Below are positions 15,567 through 23,826 of a stretch of DNA of 64,000 nucleotides, piece by piece. The position numbers and the translations under genes are program-made. The first letter of the stretch is position 1; each line of letters opens with the position of its first letter. This stretch comes from JADMIH01 sp036399775 (lineage in GTDB: Bacteria; Chloroflexota; Chloroflexia; QHBQ01; JADMIH01): positions 20,547-84,546 of the forward strand of contig DASWMJ010000072.1 of NCBI GenBank assembly GCA_036399775.1. Reading direction: 5' to 3'. The notes under the pieces were generated by a model that worked only from the letters and a program-made list of their open reading frames with translations, had not been told where the DNA came from and did not search any database.

Positions 15567-16808
15567 CCCCAGGTTTGCGCCTCGCCAGCGCATCCATACT
15601 TTGTAGAGTAGAGGGTTGTAGACATAGTCGTACGCGCCTGGATACTCTATCTCGCGGCCACCGAAGCCCTTCTTGAACCAGTATACACCACGCAGGCCGG
15701 AGCGTGCATTGATTGGGGAAACCTCGCCTTCACCCGCTTCGTCGGTGGGCGCGTCGGGTATCCCCCAGAAGTCGTAGCGCGCGCAGCCATGCTCCTTTGC
15801 CCACTTGACCGCCTCCCATTGGAGAAGATAATTGGGCATGTGCTCGCGCCCCCGGTTGGCGGATGCGCCATACATGTAGATAACTTCGCCCCCGAACCTG
15901 AGCGCGAGCAGGCCCGCTACCGGCCCCTGTGCGCGCTCTGCTTCGTCGGGGTGCTCCGCAAGCAGCACAAGCACGCTGTTATCGCCCTCCGGCCCAAACG
16001 TGCGCCAGAGTTGCTCGTAATAAGGGAAGGTGTGGATTCCGAACTCATCGCGGTCACCCGTTACCTCCAACAAACTATAGAACGTGCGGAGGTCATCGAG
16101 AGTTTCGGCGCGGCGCACCTGCACCCCACGACGCCCCGCCAGCCGGAGGTTGTAGCGCGTCTTCGGCTTCATCTCTTTGAGCAGGTCGTCCTCGCTCCTG
16201 TCTATATCCAGGACGATGGTGCGCGCGGGTTGCAGGCGGCCCGAAGGTCGGAAGCCAAGCGCCTGCATGTCGCGGTCTACGTCTTCCCTCGTCTCATGCT
16301 CGTCCAGGGAAATATCCGGCTCAACCTTGAGGAAGATCGCACCCCGTCTACGCGCCTCGGCATGTACCCGCTGCCAGAACACCCGCATGGCTCGACCCGA
16401 CAACCCATTGAAAATAGCATCTATCTCTGATCCCTGCCCCCTGATCCCTGACCCCTGATCCCTGCCCCCTAACCCCTGACCCCTATTCCATACAGGCCCA
16501 CGCGGCATATAAGCAATAGAAACGGGCAGAGGGACCCTGGGCACGGAGCGAAAGAGGACCTGGCCGCAGATAGAGGGACCGCGCATAGATCCGTGTTCGC
16601 CTAACATCAAGCGGAATGTGGACCAGCCGGAAGCCTTCTTGAATTCGCCCCAGCGCCACGACTGCAGGAGTCCCCCACCCCGTTCGATAACTGCCCGGTC
16701 CCAATCCGAGGCGCGCGTGGAGACCGAGGCTATATAGCCTTCTCTCTCGGAGTGCGCCTGGCCCACAGGGGCCTGTGCTGAAGTGGTTGGCGCGCCGCCT
16801 TTACTCAT
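15564..16808 (-). CDS. FemABX-family aminoacyltransferase
   Basis: The 414-aa protein matches the FemX/FemAB fold, which has two GNAT-like halves and adds amino acids from aminoacyl-tRNA to lipid II or wall peptides. Landmarks are LLQSWRWGEFKKASGW near the N-terminus, MKPKTRYNLRLAGRRGVQV in the middle, and the C-terminal region (HMPNYLLQWEAVKWAKEHGCARYDFWGI, GVYWFKKGFGG). Residues at about 107-127 (GLGGRDQGSGIRGQGS) are encoded by nine in-frame heptamer units at 16428-16490 and look like a recent insertion. The gene overlaps the preceding NYN gene by 8 bases (ATGAGTAA), so the two are co-transcribed. Its stop comes from another heptamer array. Confidence 0.88.
   Translation of the reverse strand: MSKGGAPTTSAQAPVGQAHSEREGYIASVSTRASDWDRAVIERGGGLLQSWRWGEFKKASGWSTFRLMLGEHGSMRGPSICGQVLFRSVPRVPLPVSIAYMPRGPVWNRGQGLGGRDQGSGIRGQGSEIDAIFNGLSGRAMRVFWQRVHAEARRRGAIFLKVEPDISLDEHETREDVDRDMQALGFRPSGRLQPARTIVLDIDRSEDDLLKEMKPKTRYNLRLAGRRGVQVRRAETLDDLRTFYSLLEVTGDRDEFGIHTFPYYEQLWRTFGPEGDNSVLVLLAEHPDEAERAQGPVAGLLALRFGGEVIYMYGASANRGREHMPNYLLQWEAVKWAKEHGCARYDFWGIPDAPTDEAGEGEVSPINARSGLRGVYWFKKGFGGREIEYPGAYDYVYNPLLYKVWMRWRGANLG
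16428..16490. repeat. In-frame heptamer array inside the FemABX gene
   Basis: Eight units (TGATCCC, TGCCCCC, TGATCCC, TGACCCC, TGATCCC, TGCCCCC, TAACCCC, TGACCCC) and one degenerate unit make 63 bases. Nine times seven is divisible by three, so the reading frame survives. The same unit types occur between genes at 7403, 22215, 32103 and 53937. Confidence 0.9.
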
Positions 16809-17655
16809 CGTCCCCGGATGCGCCGTTCAGCGACTTCGGACGGGCAAGCGGGATCGAGTGAACGTCGCTGCAAGGCTCGGCGTCGGGCAGCATGAATTCG
16901 TCGTGCGTGGCGAAGTCGTACGCCATAGGCTGCACGCCGTTCTCCTGGGTTTCCATGACGGTCTGCTGGCGAACCTCCCCCCGCTCCCAGTAGTGGGTCT
17001 GCTGCGTGCGCTCTACCGGGCCGCGTCCACGCTCGCGCTCCTTCTCGCCCGATAGACGCTCTGCGCCGGGCAGGCCATAGGTGGCGCTGTACCTGTACGC
17101 GCTATAGGTGTAGATGCTACGGTTGTCGCCTGGGGGCTGGATGGGGCGCAGGTGTACGCCTGGGCCGGACGGTGCGTTGCGGAAGATGCCGGTGAGCGAG
17201 CAAATCTCGGTGAAGTGGTCGGCCACTTCTATCAAATCGTTGGAGGTGCTGATGCCGAAGCCTATCACTTCGCAGCGCACACCTTTCATCTGTACGGCTT
17301 CGATCAGGCGCACGAAATCGCCATCCCCGCTGACTATCACCACCACGTCCAGGTTCTCCGAGTGCAACATTATGTCAACTGCCATCTCTATGTCGAGGTT
17401 GGCCTTGATGCGCCCGCCCTCGTACTTGTGTATGTCTTTGCAGATCACCTTGTAGCCGTTGGCCCGGAGGAAATCTATAAATTTGCGCTGGTTGGGGTTC
17501 TCAGGGTCTACGCCGGTGTAGGCAGAGGCCCGTATGAGGTCCCGCCCCGCGACCGCATGCTCCAGCAGGCGACAGTAATTGACTTCCACCCCGGCGGACT
17601 TGGCCGAGTAAAAGAGGTTAGACACGTCTACAAAGACGCCCACATTATGTGACAT
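16801..17655 (-). CDS. NYN-domain (LabA/DUF88) nuclease-like protein
   Basis: The first ~165 of 284 residues are a PIN-like NYN domain with its acidic residues in VGVFVDVSNLFYS, IKANLDIEMAVDIM and VIVSGDGDFVRLIEAV. The family includes probable RNases acting on structured RNA, and LabA in the cyanobacterial clock. The remaining ~115 residues are polar, with a Tyr/Ser/Arg-rich stretch, and resemble nothing I know. The start carries a GGGAGATAAGATA leader. A promoter-like pair lies about 60 bases upstream. It is the first gene of a two-gene unit with FemABX. Confidence 0.88.
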   Translation of the reverse strand: MSHNVGVFVDVSNLFYSAKSAGVEVNYCRLLEHAVAGRDLIRASAYTGVDPENPNQRKFIDFLRANGYKVICKDIHKYEGGRIKANLDIEMAVDIMLHSENLDVVVIVSGDGDFVRLIEAVQMKGVRCEVIGFGISTSNDLIEVADHFTEICSLTGIFRNAPSGPGVHLRPIQPPGDNRSIYTYSAYRYSATYGLPGAERLSGEKERERGRGPVERTQQTHYWERGEVRQQTVMETQENGVQPMAYDFATHDEFMLPDAEPCSDVHSIPLARPKSLNGASGDDE

Positions 17656-17715
17656 TATCTTATCTCCCTGCTTCCATTAGTTTTATATATCTATGTGCGA
17701 AAGCTGTATAGGGGC

Positions 17716-17745
17716 ATTATACCTTAAGAATTGGTGAAAAGTGAA
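17716..17745 (-). promoter_or_regulatory. Promoter of the NYN-FemABX operon
   Basis: On the minus strand TTCACT (4 of 6) and a perfect TATAAT are 18 bases apart, with the start about 55 bases upstream of the NYN ATG. Confidence 0.55.
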
Positions 17746-17818
17746 GCGGGGCGCAAAACGTAAAACGTGATGCAAATTGAGGCATACTATTGAGAGTAAC
17801 GGACCCCCTCCCCCGTGC

Positions 17819-18019
17819 CATTCTGAGTACAGCACTAACAAAGAAATGTCTGCGTAGGGGCGACCCGGTGGGTCGCCCCTACGCAGACATTTTATTCCTG
17901 GACATAACTTTGTTAGTGCTGTACTGAGCGCAGCGAAGAATCTCGTCCCTCGCATACCCTCTTGCCTATGCGCTACCCCAGCCTGGTACTCGAGAAGCGA
18001 CATTCTTCACTGCGTTCAG
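17819..18019. repeat. CATTCTGAGCGCAGCGAAG element interrupted by another element
   Basis: The left arm CATTCTGAG (17819-17827) continues as CTGAGCGCAGCGAAGAATCTCG only after a 96-base insertion (17828-17923). The right arm near 17991-18019 (CGAGAAGCGACATTCTTC, ACTGCGTTCAG) is its imperfect inverse. The same element is complete at 42115-42224. Nothing coding is visible in 17656-18123. Confidence 0.75.
17826..17925. mobile_element. MITE-like element with nested hairpin
   Basis: Eighteen-base terminal inverted repeats (17826-17843 and 17908-17925, starting AGTACAGCACTAAC) flank a 23-bp hairpin that carries the GTAGGGGCGACCC palindrome (17844-17866 with 17870-17892). CTGAG occurs on both sides, overlapping the ends, and may be a 5-bp target duplication. 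Non-coding. Confidence 0.72.
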
Positions 18020-18045
18020 CCCTTCACTAAGGAAATTTTGTCAGT

Positions 18046-18070
18046 GTAGGGGCGAGGCATGCCTCGCCCC
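18046..18070. repeat. Partial GTAGGGGCGAGGC palindrome
   Basis: GTAGGGGCGAGGC-AT-GCCTCGCCCC is the second palindrome of the dispersed element seen at 3172, here alone. Confidence 0.65.
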
Positions 18071-18123
18071 GCCCCACCACCCAAACTTCCTGTACTCCTT
18101 TGCGATATAGCATCTCCAACGAA

Positions 18124-18978
18124 CTAAAGGCTGGAATCTTCGGCGAGGAAGGCGAGGACGACTCTGTTGTGCTCCTGCGGATTATGGTTGTTCAGGACAT
18201 GGGCGGCGTTGGAGATCAAGGCTTGCCGGGCATTGGGGATGCACCGCGCCAACTCGTCGTTGATGAGATAGTACATGCGGGGACTGTGCTCGCCGCGCAT
18301 CAGTAGCGTGGGGGCTTCAATTCGGGCGGCGTCCTCGCAGGTCAGGTCGGGCATGTGCGTGCGCTTATCGGTCTTGGTGGCGACGCTCAATTCCAGGGCA
18401 TTTTTCATCATCTCTTCGCGCACGCGAGGGGAGAGAGCGTCGAACGCGCCCTTGCCCACAGCGCCCTCGATGAAGAGCCGCACGCCTCCTTCGAGATCCC
18501 CGCCGGCGAACGCCTGCCCAGCAGGTACCCAGGCGTCGCGCATGAAAACCTCCAACAACACGTCCCCTCCCGGCAGGCGTGGGAGCATGGGCTGAACGGG
18601 CGGCTCCGCGAGTGAGAGCGTGCGTACCAGGCCGGGATGATTCAGCGCCAATAAGAGCGATATATAAGCGCCGTAGGAGTTGGCGACTATATGCGTGGGG
18701 CCAAGCTCAAGGGCCGTTATGAAGGCGGCCATGTCTTGCATATGTAGCATCATATCAGCCGCAACGTAATCTCCTGTCCAGGGGTTGGGGTAATGCCCGC
18801 GACGGCTGTACGAGACGGCACGGTAACGCCGGGAGAATGGCTCCATCTGCGCCGACCAGCTACGGAAATCGCCCAGGCCCCCATGCACGAAGAGCACAGG
18901 CTCTCCCTCGCCTTGCTCCACGTAATGCAGCAGCGTGCCGTTCACTTCTATGCCCTTGGGGTGGGCGCGGTCCCGCAT
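18124..18978 (-). CDS. Alpha/beta hydrolase
   Basis: The 284-aa protein has the oxyanion-hole HGG (VLFVHGGLGDFRSW), the GHYPNP loop and the nucleophile elbow VANSYGA, where Ser is kept but the first Gly of GxSxG is Ala-Asn. The catalytic His is in NAAHVLNNHNP near the C-terminus. The fold is that of epoxide hydrolase or esterase-like enzymes; the substrate cannot be told. GCAGGAGCC precedes the ATG. It is a single gene, with a strong terminator behind the next gene separating the two. Confidence 0.88.
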   Translation of the reverse strand: MRDRAHPKGIEVNGTLLHYVEQGEGEPVLFVHGGLGDFRSWSAQMEPFSRRYRAVSYSRRGHYPNPWTGDYVAADMMLHMQDMAAFITALELGPTHIVANSYGAYISLLLALNHPGLVRTLSLAEPPVQPMLPRLPGGDVLLEVFMRDAWVPAGQAFAGGDLEGGVRLFIEGAVGKGAFDALSPRVREEMMKNALELSVATKTDKRTHMPDLTCEDAARIEAPTLLMRGEHSPRMYYLINDELARCIPNARQALISNAAHVLNNHNPQEHNRVVLAFLAEDSSL

Positions 18979-19012
18979 TGGCTGGCTCCTGCCGAGTATA
19001 TCAATTAACGTG

Positions 19013-19059
19013 TAAATACCGGCAATCTAACCGCTGAGGGGTTAGATTGCCGGTATTTA
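19013..19059 (-). terminator. 20-bp hairpin terminator after the metalloprotease gene
   Basis: A perfect 20-bp stem (TAAATACCGGCAATC... and its complement, arms 19013-19032 and 19040-19059) with a 7-base loop lies 30 bases past the stop at 19089. Confidence 0.8.
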
Positions 19060-19088
19060 TACGTCATTGGATGCGACAAACCACGCCC

Positions 19089-21857
19089 CTACCGGCGGGC
19101 CTCACAGATAGGATAGAAAGTGTTGGCTACTATCTTGGAGGTCTGCCCCCTGGTGGCGTTGTTGTTCGGGCGGAAGTAAGGCTTGCCCGTGTTGCACGGC
19201 TCGCCGGTGCCGCCGCAAGGGTAGCCGCTCATGATGCCTCTCGAGGCAAGACGCTCTATCCATAGGTGGAAGGTGTTCGAGGAAGGCACGTCCTCGAAGG
19301 TCTGCCCTGTCTGCGGATCGTTGTAGTCCGCCGCTTGAGAGACGATCTTGGAGATTTGCCCTCGTGTAGCGTTAGCATTTGGCCGGAAGTACGGCTTGCC
19401 ACTACCGCACGGCTCTGACACCCCACCGCATGGATACCCACCGATGATACCCCTGCCCGCCATCCTCTCGATATAAGGATAGAAGGTGTTGGTGGTGGGC
19501 ACGTCCTCGAAGGTCTGCCCGCTCGCAGGCTCGTTGAAGCCCGCCGAGTTAGCCACAATCTTCGACAACTGCCCGCGTGTGATGTTGTTGTTCGGGCGGA
19601 ATGTGTTGTCAGAGTAGCCCCCCATGATACCCCGGCAGGCAAGGCACCGTATATGCGAGTAGAAGGTGTTGTTGGCAGGCACATCTGTGAACTGCGCGGA
19701 GCACGCTGTAACGGTAGGGCTGGCCGCCGTAGTGGGTATGCCGGATGTGGCGGTAGTGCTGGGCTGCGCCGTAGCGGAAGGCATTACCGTGCTGGTAGAT
19801 GTGCTCGTGGCCGGGGTGCCCAGGACTGGCGTGCTGGTTGTTGTGCGAGTGGGCGTTTCGGTGGGCGGGGTGCCCGTCGGTGTCGCGCCCAGCGTTATGG
19901 TGAAATTGACATCCGACATGTCGAAGAAGATGTTGCTCGCGCACGAGACCTGCACGCGGGCCTGGTTTGTGGCTACATTGGGCACGGTGATTAGCTCTAT
20001 CCCGTCGTTGGCGGTGCCTTCGGCCAGGATTATACCGAAGGAATGCCCGCCGTCCGTTGACAGGGTTACGTCTACGGTGCCGCAGCTAACGGGTGCCATG
20101 TTCGTATTGGCGACGGCCCACACGACGTTCTCCGGGGTATTGCCTTGCCACGTCAGGGCTACATTGGGCGCGGTTACGCGGAAAGGCCCGGCGCTTGTGG
20201 TCGAAGTAATCTCCACCGTATCGTACTCCACACCGCCCCCGCCAGCGCGGTTGTCCCGCACGGTCATCCTGAAGGTAAGATTGCGGTTGGTCGCGGGCAG
20301 CGCCTCTCCAAAAGTGGTCGTGTTGCTAATAATGTCGGTGAGCCTGGGGAAGACGCGAGTCGTGGTGGTGAGGGGCACGAATGAACGGAAGATGGCCCGC
20401 GTGCCGTCGTCGGTGTTGGGTGGGGACTGCGCGCCCGCATCAAGCTCCTCCCAGATGTAGGTGAGCGCGTCGCCGTCGGGGTCAGATGCCGCGCCCGTCA
20501 GCTTGAATGGCGTGCTGATCGGTATCGTATAGCCCGGACCCGCGTCAACCAGGGGAGCATTATTGCCCGTGTTGCTCTGGACGGCGCAGGAATTACCCCC
20601 GCCGTTGACCGTGAACTCAACTATCTCATCGTAGCTCCCGACGTGGAAGATGGGGTCGCTGTGCGGCTGCAAGTCCTCCGAGCCGCAGATGCCCGCGTAG
20701 GCCATGATGGTAGAGCCGCTGCCCGGCTCGTACGCTGTGGGGCCATTGCGGTTGCCGCCCCCGCACGAGCCTGTGGTGCCGTTGAAGGTGTGGTTCCCGC
20801 CGAACTGGTGGCCCATCTCGTGGGCCACGTAGTCAATATCGAAGGGATCGCCTACGGGCGCGGAACTGCCCGTTACGCCCTCCGCCTTCTCGGCGATACT
20901 ACATACAACCCCCAGGCCCGCCACGCCCCCGCCGCCCGTGCTAAATACGTGCCCGATGTCGTAGTTGGTCGGGCCGATCATCACGTCTAGATTGGCCTGG
21001 TTCTGGAAGAGCATGGCGAAGCCGTCTTCGTTGGTGTAAGGGTCGGTGGTGGGATCGGTGTATACAACGGTATCGTTGTTCGGCACGAGTATCATCCTCA
21101 CCGCGACCTCGCGCTCGTACACCCCAACCACCCGGTTCATGCTCGTGACGATAGCGGCCATTGCCGACGCGACCGTGCCCCCGTGGAAGGCTGTGTACTC
21201 GCCCGTAGCCGCCACGACCAGCCGGTAAGTGCGGAGCACCGGGCCGGAAGGTATGTCCGTAGATTTGGAACCACCCTGCGAGGGCAAGTCCAGGTCAACC
21301 CCAAGCTCGGTAAAGGCTTTATCGGAGGGCCGGGTGAAATCGCGCCTGTAGTAGCTGATGTAGTGTGCAGTATCCCCATCGCTGTAGGGGTCAATGTAGA
21401 CGGTGCCCTTAGCGGACAGGATCAGCGCGTGGAACCCGGCAGGCGTGCGGTCAAAGCGCACTACGGCAGTGAGTTCGTCAATACCCTGGCCCAGGTAAGT
21501 CTTGATCTGAGGGTACCGAGCAGCAAGAGCGGATGCCATGATAGGGGCTTCCACCACCCTGAAGGCGCTGAAGCTGCCATCCGGCATGGGCAGCGTCAGG
21601 GCGATGCCGTTGTTCCTGGCGGCGTAATTCTCAAGCGGCACCTGCGCGAGTTTGGCTGTAAGGGCAGCGGAGTCGAGCGCCAGGGTGCGATATTTCTCCG
21701 GCACGATGCGGCGCGCGCCCCTCACGTTGATAGACGCTTCGCTCACATCGCGCCATATTTTGTCGGAGGTCTGGGCTGCCGACAGGGCGGACCCACCCAG
21801 CAAGCCCAGGGCTACGAGCATAGCCACCAAGAGCATGAGTTTAATACGAGTAAGCAT
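19089..21857 (-). CDS. Secreted M12-type zinc metalloprotease with three S-layer homology domains
   Basis: The 922-aa protein starts at 21857 behind AAGGAGGAG. Order: signal peptide, a propeptide-like region to about residue 190, and a reprolysin-type protease domain with the zinc motif HEMGHQFGGNH at residues 346-356 (third ligand His356). An Ig-like domain (DPDGDALTYIWEELD) and a beta domain follow. A Thr/Pro/Ser-rich linker (about residues 700-750) precedes three SLH repeats at the C-terminus (for example FTDVPANNTFYSHIRCLACRGIMGGY, FRPNNNITRGQ). The SLH repeats should hold the protein on the cell wall. Proteases of this type are seen in gliding and predatory bacteria. It has its own promoter. 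Confidence 0.93.
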   Translation of the reverse strand: MLTRIKLMLLVAMLVALGLLGGSALSAAQTSDKIWRDVSEASINVRGARRIVPEKYRTLALDSAALTAKLAQVPLENYAARNNGIALTLPMPDGSFSAFRVVEAPIMASALAARYPQIKTYLGQGIDELTAVVRFDRTPAGFHALILSAKGTVYIDPYSDGDTAHYISYYRRDFTRPSDKAFTELGVDLDLPSQGGSKSTDIPSGPVLRTYRLVVAATGEYTAFHGGTVASAMAAIVTSMNRVVGVYEREVAVRMILVPNNDTVVYTDPTTDPYTNEDGFAMLFQNQANLDVMIGPTNYDIGHVFSTGGGGVAGLGVVCSIAEKAEGVTGSSAPVGDPFDIDYVAHEMGHQFGGNHTFNGTTGSCGGGNRNGPTAYEPGSGSTIMAYAGICGSEDLQPHSDPIFHVGSYDEIVEFTVNGGGNSCAVQSNTGNNAPLVDAGPGYTIPISTPFKLTGAASDPDGDALTYIWEELDAGAQSPPNTDDGTRAIFRSFVPLTTTTRVFPRLTDIISNTTTFGEALPATNRNLTFRMTVRDNRAGGGGVEYDTVEITSTTSAGPFRVTAPNVALTWQGNTPENVVWAVANTNMAPVSCGTVDVTLSTDGGHSFGIILAEGTANDGIELITVPNVATNQARVQVSCASNIFFDMSDVNFTITLGATPTGTPPTETPTRTTTSTPVLGTPATSTSTSTVMPSATAQPSTTATSGIPTTAASPTVTACSAQFTDVPANNTFYSHIRCLACRGIMGGYSDNTFRPNNNITRGQLSKIVANSAGFNEPASGQTFEDVPTTNTFYPYIERMAGRGIIGGYPCGGVSEPCGSGKPYFRPNANATRGQISKIVSQAADYNDPQTGQTFEDVPSSNTFHLWIERLASRGIMSGYPCGGTGEPCNTGKPYFRPNNNATRGQTSKIVANTFYPICEARR

Positions 21858-21978
21858 AAAAATCTCCTCCTTGCAGAGATTGGACGCCGCGTGCTGGTGT
21901 AGAGCACGCACGTTACGGCCCGCAAATCGTCGGCACATTCTATCAGGTATACACCCACGTCTGCCCCAGGGTTCACAC

Positions 21979-22008
21979 ATTATAGCAAAGGGAGGATTTT
22001 TATATCAA
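21979..22008 (-). promoter_or_regulatory. Promoter of the metalloprotease gene
   Basis: On the minus strand TTGATA and TATAAT are 18 bases apart (TATAAT at 21984-21979). The leader would be about 115 bases. Confidence 0.7.
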
Positions 22009-22032
22009 CGTCTAAACAAAGGAATATCTCCC

Positions 22033-22067
22033 GTAGGGGCGACCCGGTGGGTCGCCCTGGTGGGGAT
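22033..22067. repeat. Partial GTAGGGGCGACCC element
   Basis: This is the first palindrome and the following CTGGTGGGGAT of the dispersed element at 3172. The right half is missing. The remainder of 21858-22258 holds the protease promoter and the heptamers at 22215. Confidence 0.7.
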
Positions 22068-22214
22068 GGCGTACTATGCTTGCCTGCTACCCCAAACCTG
22101 AACAATTACAACAAACGCACGACAGTGGGAACCTGCCCACAGGGCATGGTGTATATGCTTCTGAGTAAACATGACCTTACAGGTCACGACAGCGAATGAA
22201 ATAACATCAAGCTC

Positions 22215-22242
22215 TGACCCCTAACCCCTGATCCCTGACCCC
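22215..22242. repeat. Four-unit heptamer array before the hydrolase gene
   Basis: TGACCCC, TAACCCC, TGATCCC and TGACCCC run directly into the leader of the gene starting at 22259, 7 bases before its AAGGAGG site. Confidence 0.8.
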
Positions 22243-22258
22243 TTAACAAGGAGGCTAT

Positions 22259-23791
22259 ATGCTGTTCGTAAAGAGATGGGCCCGCCTCACCCTTCACAGG
22301 AGAGCGTTTCCCATCACATTATGCATAGTGCTCTTATGCGCCGGAGCAGCGTCGGTATCCGCAGGAGGCAGCACACGTTCCCGGTTCGATAACCCGCGAG
22401 CCCGTCTCTACGCAGTAGCGACCCCCGCGCCAATCCCTGCCGGCACGCCACCCGTGCCCCTCCCCGGCGCTAATAGCCAAACCTTCCCCGAAACAGGCAA
22501 GACGGTAAGCGGAGTTTTCCTCGACTACTGGACCGCGCACGGCGGCCTCGCCCAGCAAGGCTACCCCATCTCCGATGTAATGGGAGAAATATCGCCTCTT
22601 GATGGTAAGCCTTACACCGTGCAGTATTTCGAGCGCGCGGTCTTCGAGTACCACCCCGACCAGCAGCCACCCTTCGACGTGCTGCTCTCGCAGTTAGGCA
22701 CTTTCCGGTACAGGCAAAAATACCCGCAGGGCGCGCCCAACCCGGAGCCTGACACCTCCGCAGGCTCCCAGCTATTCACCGAGACGGGCAAGCGGGTAGG
22801 CGGCAAGTTCCTGGCTTACTGGAAGGCCAACGGGGGGCTGGCGCAGCAGGGCTACCCGATCTCCAGCGAGTTCACGGAAGTCAGCGACCTCGATGGCAAG
22901 CCTTACACGGTGCAATACTTCGAGCGGGCGGTATTCGAGATGCATCCTGAGAACGCCCCACCCTACGATGTGCTCTTGAGCCAGCTAGGCACCTTCCGCT
23001 ACAAGCAGAATTACGTCGCTAACCACGGCAGCCCTGTCGAGGGCTTGTTCGATGTGGGCGGCTACAAGCTGTGGATCAGTTGCGCCGGGCAGGGCAGCCC
23101 TACGGTCATCATGGACTCGGCCCTGGGGGACTCCTCCGGCGACTGGATAGGCGTCCAGCCCGGCGTCTCCGGGTTCGCACGCGCCTGCGTATACGACCGC
23201 GCCAACCTGGGCAAGAGTGAGGCCGGGCCATCCCCGCGCACCAGCCGCCAGGTGGTGGAAGAGCTACACAGGCTGCTTGCCGCCGCGAAGGTCGAGGGGC
23301 CATACGTGCTGGTCGGGGGCGCGGAAGGCGGGCTTAATATGCAGCTTTTCGCCAAGCTCTACAAGAGCGAGGTATCCGGCCTGGTGCTGGTGGACGCGGT
23401 CCACCCCGACCTGGACGCGCGCTACGCCGCCATCCTGACGCCGGAGCAGGAACAGCAGCGCCAGCGACTGATAAACCGCAACCGTGAGCGCGCCACCTAC
23501 GACGATACCCACCTGAGCGGCGCGCAGGTGCGCGAGGCCGGGCCTCTGCCCAACGTGCCTACGGTAGTGCTACGACACGGCCTGCCTCTACCACAACCTG
23601 CCGGCTGGCCCGTGGACGACATAGAGCGGATATGGCGCGAAATGCAGGAAGAATTGGCGAACAGCGTACCCGGTGCCAGGTTAGTGGTAGCCGAGCAAAG
23701 CCGGCACTACATCCAGTTCGACCAACCCGACCTGGTGGTAGAAATGATCCGTGACGTAGTAATGGCTTCGCGGGGCGCTGGCGGACGGTGA
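22259..23791 (+). CDS. Exported protein: two YW-HGGL-GYPI modules plus alpha/beta hydrolase domain lacking the nucleophile Ser
   Basis: The 510-aa protein starts after AAGGAGG with a signal peptide ending near SVSAGG. Two tandem modules of about 80 residues follow (about 70-160 and 165-255). Each has F..TGK.V.G.FL.YW...GGLAQQGYPIS, then DGKPYTVQYFERAVFE.HP and DVLLSQLGTFRY. The C-terminal 250 residues are an alpha/beta hydrolase of the LVLVDAVHPD type, with the late His kept (RHYIQFDQPDLV). The nucleophile elbow reads VGGAEGG where VGHSxGG is expected, so the Ser is Ala. The enzyme is probably inactive as a hydrolase or uses another residue. Similar modules occur in the glycoside hydrolase at 39546. 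The TGA stop starts a short heptamer run (23789-23804). Confidence 0.85.
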   Translation: MLFVKRWARLTLHRRAFPITLCIVLLCAGAASVSAGGSTRSRFDNPRARLYAVATPAPIPAGTPPVPLPGANSQTFPETGKTVSGVFLDYWTAHGGLAQQGYPISDVMGEISPLDGKPYTVQYFERAVFEYHPDQQPPFDVLLSQLGTFRYRQKYPQGAPNPEPDTSAGSQLFTETGKRVGGKFLAYWKANGGLAQQGYPISSEFTEVSDLDGKPYTVQYFERAVFEMHPENAPPYDVLLSQLGTFRYKQNYVANHGSPVEGLFDVGGYKLWISCAGQGSPTVIMDSALGDSSGDWIGVQPGVSGFARACVYDRANLGKSEAGPSPRTSRQVVEELHRLLAAAKVEGPYVLVGGAEGGLNMQLFAKLYKSEVSGLVLVDAVHPDLDARYAAILTPEQEQQRQRLINRNRERATYDDTHLSGAQVREAGPLPNVPTVVLRHGLPLPQPAGWPVDDIERIWREMQEELANSVPGARLVVAEQSRHYIQFDQPDLVVEMIRDVVMASRGAGGR

Positions 23792-23826
23792 AACGCGAAA
23801 CGCGACCCTCCCCTACAGTCACCGCC

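Noticed and set aside
15789..16430. 213-codon frame on the plus strand
   Set aside because: Antisense to the FemABX gene; the sense strand has clear family motifs.
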